A stretch of DNA of 64,000 nucleotides, from positions 60,847-124,846 of the forward strand of contig CABFPE010000045.1 of assembly GCA_900660155.1 (NCBI GenBank). Reading direction: 5' to 3'. Shown piece after piece: positions 59,721 through 64,000 of this stretch (positions within the stretch are counted from its first letter, which is position 1; each line of letters opens with the position of its first letter). The notes under the pieces were generated by a model. It saw only the letters and a program-made list of their open reading frames with translations, made no database searches and was not told the origin of the DNA. The DNA comes from Hofstenia miamia (lineage: Eukaryota; Xenacoelomorpha; Acoela; Hofsteniidae). A program made the position numbers and the translations under genes.

Positions 59721-60828
59721 AAATGGCATCCTTGAAAAATGCTTTGCTTTGCTTAGCCTGGTAAAGTTTTTCAGTTGCAAACGTTTCATTTTAATCTGGC
59801 ACAATTCACATATTTAATGTTTCTTTAAAAAATAGTTTGTTGTGCAATCTACTAGTAACCAGTTTAAACTTCAATTTAATAATACATAAAATGTGCTCTT
59901 AAAAGTCAAAACAAGAATTGGCTTCTTGCAAAGAATTAGTTTTCACTGTGGAATCTTTCAAAAAATTCTGGTTACAACATTATACTAAATTTGCACACAT
60001 GCTATACGTTTTGACTAGCTCTAAAAAGTAATTATTTGCAAATAATTGTTTTAAATAAACAAGTTTATACTTCTGCAACAGTTGTCATGAGTCAAAATAT
60101 TGCCAAATTCAAGAATGTACATGCAAAAACATTTTTGGTTCAAAGTTCGTAAATTTCAAGATTGAAGTTTTAGCTTTTTCAGTTAACGACTCATCCTTAA
60201 GGGCAAGCTCCTTTTCAGATGAAAGCTGGATTGCTAGTTGACTCCTTCAAATTCGAAAGAATGTAATACATTTCCTTGATGTGATTATGAAAAATGTGTT
60301 GTTTTGCAAAATTATAATATTTTAGGAAGACATTTTTAGTTTCCTTTTCTGGCTTTGCTGAAATACCTTAGAATTTCAGTTTCAGTATGCAAATAGCTAT
60401 TACGTGGTTATAATCAAATACTGAAGCATTGTATTTATTGTTAGCATTGATATATGAAATTTCAGCAAATTATTGCTCTAAAATCTCGTTTGTGAATGAC
60501 TAGCATAATAATCTGAAAGCTAAACTAATTTTAGCTTGACTAGGACTTGAATGAGTCAACTGTTTTTTGTAAAAAATACAAAATTTTTAAAGGATACTTT
60601 AAAGGATTTCCTTTAAAAGGATTAACATTAAAAGCTAGGAAAATTTACAGGATCTTTTAAATATAACTTTAAAGTAAAATAAAAATAGAAATCACAGAAT
60701 TAAACGACGGCAAAGCTTAAAAAACAGAAAACATCTTGATGAAATCACATATAAAAATGGCAGTTTTCAATAAACAGAGGGCTTAAGCCCTCCTAGCCCT
60801 TCCAAGGTTTGACGCCACTGATGTCGAA

Positions 60829-61122
60829 TGCATTAACACAGATTGCTACACAATTGTACCAAATCAAATAATAAGTATCAAGTTTGAGCCAATCATTTGA
60901 AAGAAGCTTCAGCCAGTAAATGCTTTTACTGACTCTCCAAATAATTAATTTTACCATGCAAAACAATAAAAGCATATTTTTGCTTAATTTTTTTTCCACA
61001 TTTCGTTTTTTTATGAGAATCGCAAGCTTATACTAAAATTCAAAACAGATATTTCAGACCTTTATCATAGCCAATGCAACCAACAAATTTCTCGAAATTG
61101 TATTGTTCAGACTGACCCATAG

Positions 61123-61167
<45 letters not shown>

Positions 61168-61512
61168 CTGCACTTTAATATCAATGGTAAATTTTATTTT
61201 CTAAATTAGTAAAATCCACTACCATAAACAGAATAAATAAACAACATTGTTCACCTTGGAATAGAATAAAATATAAAAATTATCTGCTTAAGCGAAATGA
61301 TTGAAATTAATTATAAGTCAATCTTTTGATTTCCTTAATTTAATCTTTGTTTGCAATTGTGTAATATCAATACAATAGGAATTAATAATTTGCATTTTCA
61401 CACATTACTCATCGTCCATTTTTAAATGAATTTGGCATAATATACTAAGTGCACCTGTGGAGAATTTAATTTGCAACTGTTTGTAAAAAACAGGTGAATA
61501 TTTGCTTTTTAG
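60829..61512. other. Upstream region of the transporter gene
   Basis: Contains a (TA)n run at 61134-61166. No upstream exon or promoter was identified. It ends in a splice acceptor, TTTGCTTTTTAG (61501-61512), six bases before the predicted start codon. Confidence 0.4.
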
Positions 61513-61518
61513 GAAATT

Positions 61519-63060
61519 ATGGCACTATCAAAGCCAATGCTTGGTCGGATTTTCGCGCTCCTCTTTTGCTTGCTTCAAACTCTTATTTTTTTCTTGGCGA
61601 AGCATCTAAAGGACGAACACAAAAGTCATTTTGTTATCACAAGTGGTGTTGTTATGTTTCTCATGTCCACAGCTTCTATGGCACAAAATCCAAACTGTGA
61701 TCCATTTGAAGCGATTAGAAGTAAGTATATTAATGGAAATCAAGTTCTATTTATCTCCTTACAACCACTTATTTTAGTTAAAAATAATTGCTAGTTATGT
61801 ATTTAAAAATTGGTTCTTACAGAACATCATGTATATTCCATGCCATGCATTTATAATAATAAATCACCAGGTAATAACATTTTCTTTGTCAAATCGGAAA
61901 ATTTAATTTTTTTGCTATAATCATTTTTCTGGATTACTTTTTAATTAACTTAAAGAAAATTGTTTCGTTATCGCATTAAAATATGACATCTAAGTCAAGA
62001 TTCCTAGACCCTCTCAATAATTGATTGCATATCTAAACTTGCTATTTTGAATCATTCACAGTATGTTCTTGGGGTCAATTTTTTCTTATCATTCGTATTT
62101 TTCCCTAACACTTGCAATTTAATGCTTTTTCAAGAAGCTCGTGAAAATGCAAGTCTTTCAATGGTAGTTGGTGGTATATATATATATATATATATAAAAT
62201 ATATATATATATATATATGTTCTATTACACTTAGTATTTTGATTTTCAATTATTTTCAAACTCTCACTAATTTAGGTGTAAAGAATATCAAATTGTTGAT
62301 TCTCATCAGAAGTGTATTTGCTGGATTTACAATGTTCGTCAATTTTGGAGTCACCAACCTTTTGTCTTTATCAACAATAGCAGCGATTACCCAGATACGG
62401 CCGGCTGTCACCGTCCTATTAGCCTTTCTTATTCTCAAAGAAACACTCACTTTTGCTCAAATTCTGCTTATTTTTGCTGTATTAGTAGGATCGATTCTTG
62501 TGATTCAGCCCCCTCCAATATCATCTTTCGTTGGGGAAGTCAAAGTAACAGAGTTCACTTATTTCTCGCCATCGCGTGAACCCTTAATGTACCTCTTAAG
62601 CTGCTTTCTCCTTATGTCAGCTGTCGTTGCAAGTTCAGTTAATAGCTGCATTGTGCGTAAAATTGGATCATATGTAAATTCACAATTCTTAGTCAATAAT
62701 TATGCAGCCTCAACTGCCGTTACTGGCCTATTATATGCGTTAATAGCATATTTCAATGGTAGCTACGCATTTTCCTTCTGCAACTTCCAATCAAATGTCA
62801 TAATTATTGTTACCGCATTTTTAAGCTACATAGTCAATTATCTAATGACTTTATCACTAACGTTTGAGAAACCCGCAATCATTTCAGGAATTCTTACTAG
62901 TCAAGTTGCCTTCTCTGTTATTTTTAATTACATATTCATTAAAGACGAAATAAACACATTAGCATTTTTGGGCATTATTATTATTTGTAGCGGTGTTATT
63001 TTACTTGCAAATTATGAGGCCATTTCAGGAAAATTTTGTCGCCAAGTACAATGCAAATAA
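61519..63060 (+). CDS. EamA / SLC35G-like solute transporter
   Basis: A multi-spanning carrier of the drug/metabolite transporter superfamily, probably in an endomembrane or plasma membrane; the substrate is unknown. Exon 61519-61720 encodes 67 residues: a membrane helix (about 9-28) and a 'CDPFEAIR' segment typical before helix 2. A donor GTAAGT follows at 61721. The last exon is 62276-63060, after acceptor CACTAATTTAG. It carries two EamA repeats: 'LSTIAAITQIRPAVTVLLAF' with 'LKETLT', and 'EKPAIISGILTSQVAFSVIF' with 'IKDEINTLAFLGIIIICSGV'. The phases fit (1 nt plus 2 nt), giving 328 residues, slightly short. Helix 2 may lie in a further exon near 62062-62170 (frame with 'NFFLSFVFFPNTC'), but its 5' splice phase does not fit. 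The intron contains (TA)n at 62175-62218. The start follows an acceptor, so a 5' noncoding exon or a trans-spliced leader is likely. Confidence 0.85.
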
Positions 63061-64000
63061 CATGATGTTTTATGTTTCAATAACTCTATTGTTAGTTAAC
63101 ATTTGCCTATTAAAACTGGCAAGGCCAGGATAAAGGAGGGCTACCAACACAAATCGACAATTACTAAGTGCAAAAGCGGTAGATTTGTTAGAAAAGTGGG
63201 TGATTTGCCAAAAAGCGTGAAAATACAAGAATTAGTTAAAATCAAAATCCAGATTGCTACATGTATTTATTACTAGATAGTAAGATGTCACTTCTAGGTA
63301 AATGAATTCCTGTAAATATAAAAATTAATCTAAATTTATATCACTAATCAATCTTGATGTGCAGGAGGTTGGCACACGTGGGTTTAAATTCTGTTCCCTC
63401 GAAATTCAAAGCTCAAGATAAGCAGTAACTTTACATAATTGCTCCAATTTTAATGAATTTATCCATATACGTTGCGATACGCCGATGCGTATTCCTTAAT
63501 CTAGTACATCATTGTAGGCATTACGACATTTATTTAAATTTTTAAATATCATATTAATTAATAATCGTATCTTCCTTGATGACAATAAATCAATGTGGAA
63601 ACATTACAATTGAATGTCAGGAAAGTATCTCATATAATTCAGTCATACGCTATTCATGATGTTGCCATATAACAACACTCAGTAAATATAAAAATGGGCT
63701 CATATCAAAAAATTTTATTCCTTACCATGGTTTAGTCATAAATATCCAAATTGCAGAATAGAGACTTGTTTCATTTAAGAGATCATAAGTCATAAATTAA
63801 AGGTTAGCTTTTGAAAAAACAAAAGACATCAAGAACATGCATTGACAATGACTAGGTTCGAATGTTGAGCATACAAATGAACCAAACATACCCTCTTCTA
63901 AACTTTGCTAATACATCCTTTTAAGCAACTCCCTAAACCATAGCATCCATGACGTTCATAAATTTATCAAAATCCTCTAGAATATATATATATATATATA
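63061..64000. other. Transporter 3' flank; candidate polyadenylation signal
   Basis: An AATAAA lies at 63584-63589, about 530 bases after the stop. Nothing else was recognised. The window ends in a (TA)n run from 63982. Confidence 0.45.

Larger units (their letters stand above)
57878..60820. mobile_element. hAT-like element, 2.9 kb, non-autonomous
   Basis: The left end reads CAGTAGCGGACAACCCC and the right end, reverse complemented, CAGTGGCGTCAAACCTTGG; both continue into a GGAGG(G)CTT block. ATGCCGAA (57870-57877) and ATGTCGAA (60821-60828) form an 8-bp duplication with one mismatch. The interior has no transposase frame. It carries two copies of dispersed repeat R and a MITE. The size suggests a parent that captured other repeats, or decay of an autonomous copy. 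Confidence 0.7.

Noticed and set aside
55545-60820. The GGGCGCAAAC end at 55545 as partner of the end at 60820.
   Set aside because: Flanking bases do not form a duplication, and the 60820 end pairs better with 57878.
63375-63400. B-box-like string suggesting a tRNA or SINE.
   Set aside because: No A box or cloverleaf could be folded around it.

Overview
The window is AT-rich eukaryotic DNA and is almost certainly from an invertebrate animal. The grounds are intron-split coding sequence, CR1-like LINEs with an SGNH-hydrolase ORF1, Penelope-like retroelements, and hAT-, piggyBac-, PIF/Harbinger- and Tc1/mariner-like DNA transposons. There are no operons, CRISPR arrays or bacterial-style genes. 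I cannot name the species. It is a draft assembly: a 1000-N gap (18119-19118), a 190-N gap (32996-33185), four single-N joins (29102, 29243, 42217, 59388), one exact 232-bp duplication bounded by single Ns, and an embedded Tn5/Nextera mosaic-end adapter (39924-39942).

One host gene is well supported: an EamA/SLC35G-like membrane transporter at the right end (61519-63060, + strand) with at least one intron. One small intact ORF (12497-12841) has no family I recognise.

Layout. 1-4262: a Penelope tail relic and a LINE reverse-transcriptase fragment, with an exact RFX X-box-like palindrome at 2498. 4262-16937: two copies of the same 2.3-2.8 kb repeat in opposite orientation, with identically built outer ends, flanking a nearly full-length CR1-like LINE (7122-11640, - strand) and the orphan ORF. 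17.4-20.5 kb: a Penelope-like element split by a TIR element (18072-19773) with a perfect 6-bp target duplication; its ends share a 'CTCGACCAATCAGAG' module with the inverted arms. 21.3-24.4 kb: LINE relics, one split by a PIF/Harbinger-like element (22400-23825, TAA duplication). 25.7-30.7 kb: a hAT-like element built of CCACTGGTGG motifs, a foldback element, and a piggyBac-like element with a decayed transposase. 32.1-33.5 kb: a LINE fragment cut by a MITE, then a gap in (TA)n. 33.5-41.9 kb: mostly unrecognised DNA. 41942-43303: a hAT-like element with a perfect 8-bp duplication, containing a Tc1/mariner transposase tail. 44.2-46.9 kb: a second LINE lineage. 49395-50094: a hAT-like element with a TTAA MITE inside it. 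57878-60820: another hAT-like element carrying a MITE and two copies of a dispersed repeat. 61.5-63.1 kb: the transporter gene.

The window therefore records layered transposition, and many elements have ends I could define by eye from paired TIRs and target duplications. The retroelements once encoded endonuclease and reverse transcriptase for copying themselves; all their polymerase frames are now broken. Most DNA elements look non-autonomous. The most interesting candidate for a new element family is the long inverted-arm structure (4262-16937) together with its short relative in the Penelope element. Both have TIRs carrying CCAAT, and in the short one also CRE-like, motifs.
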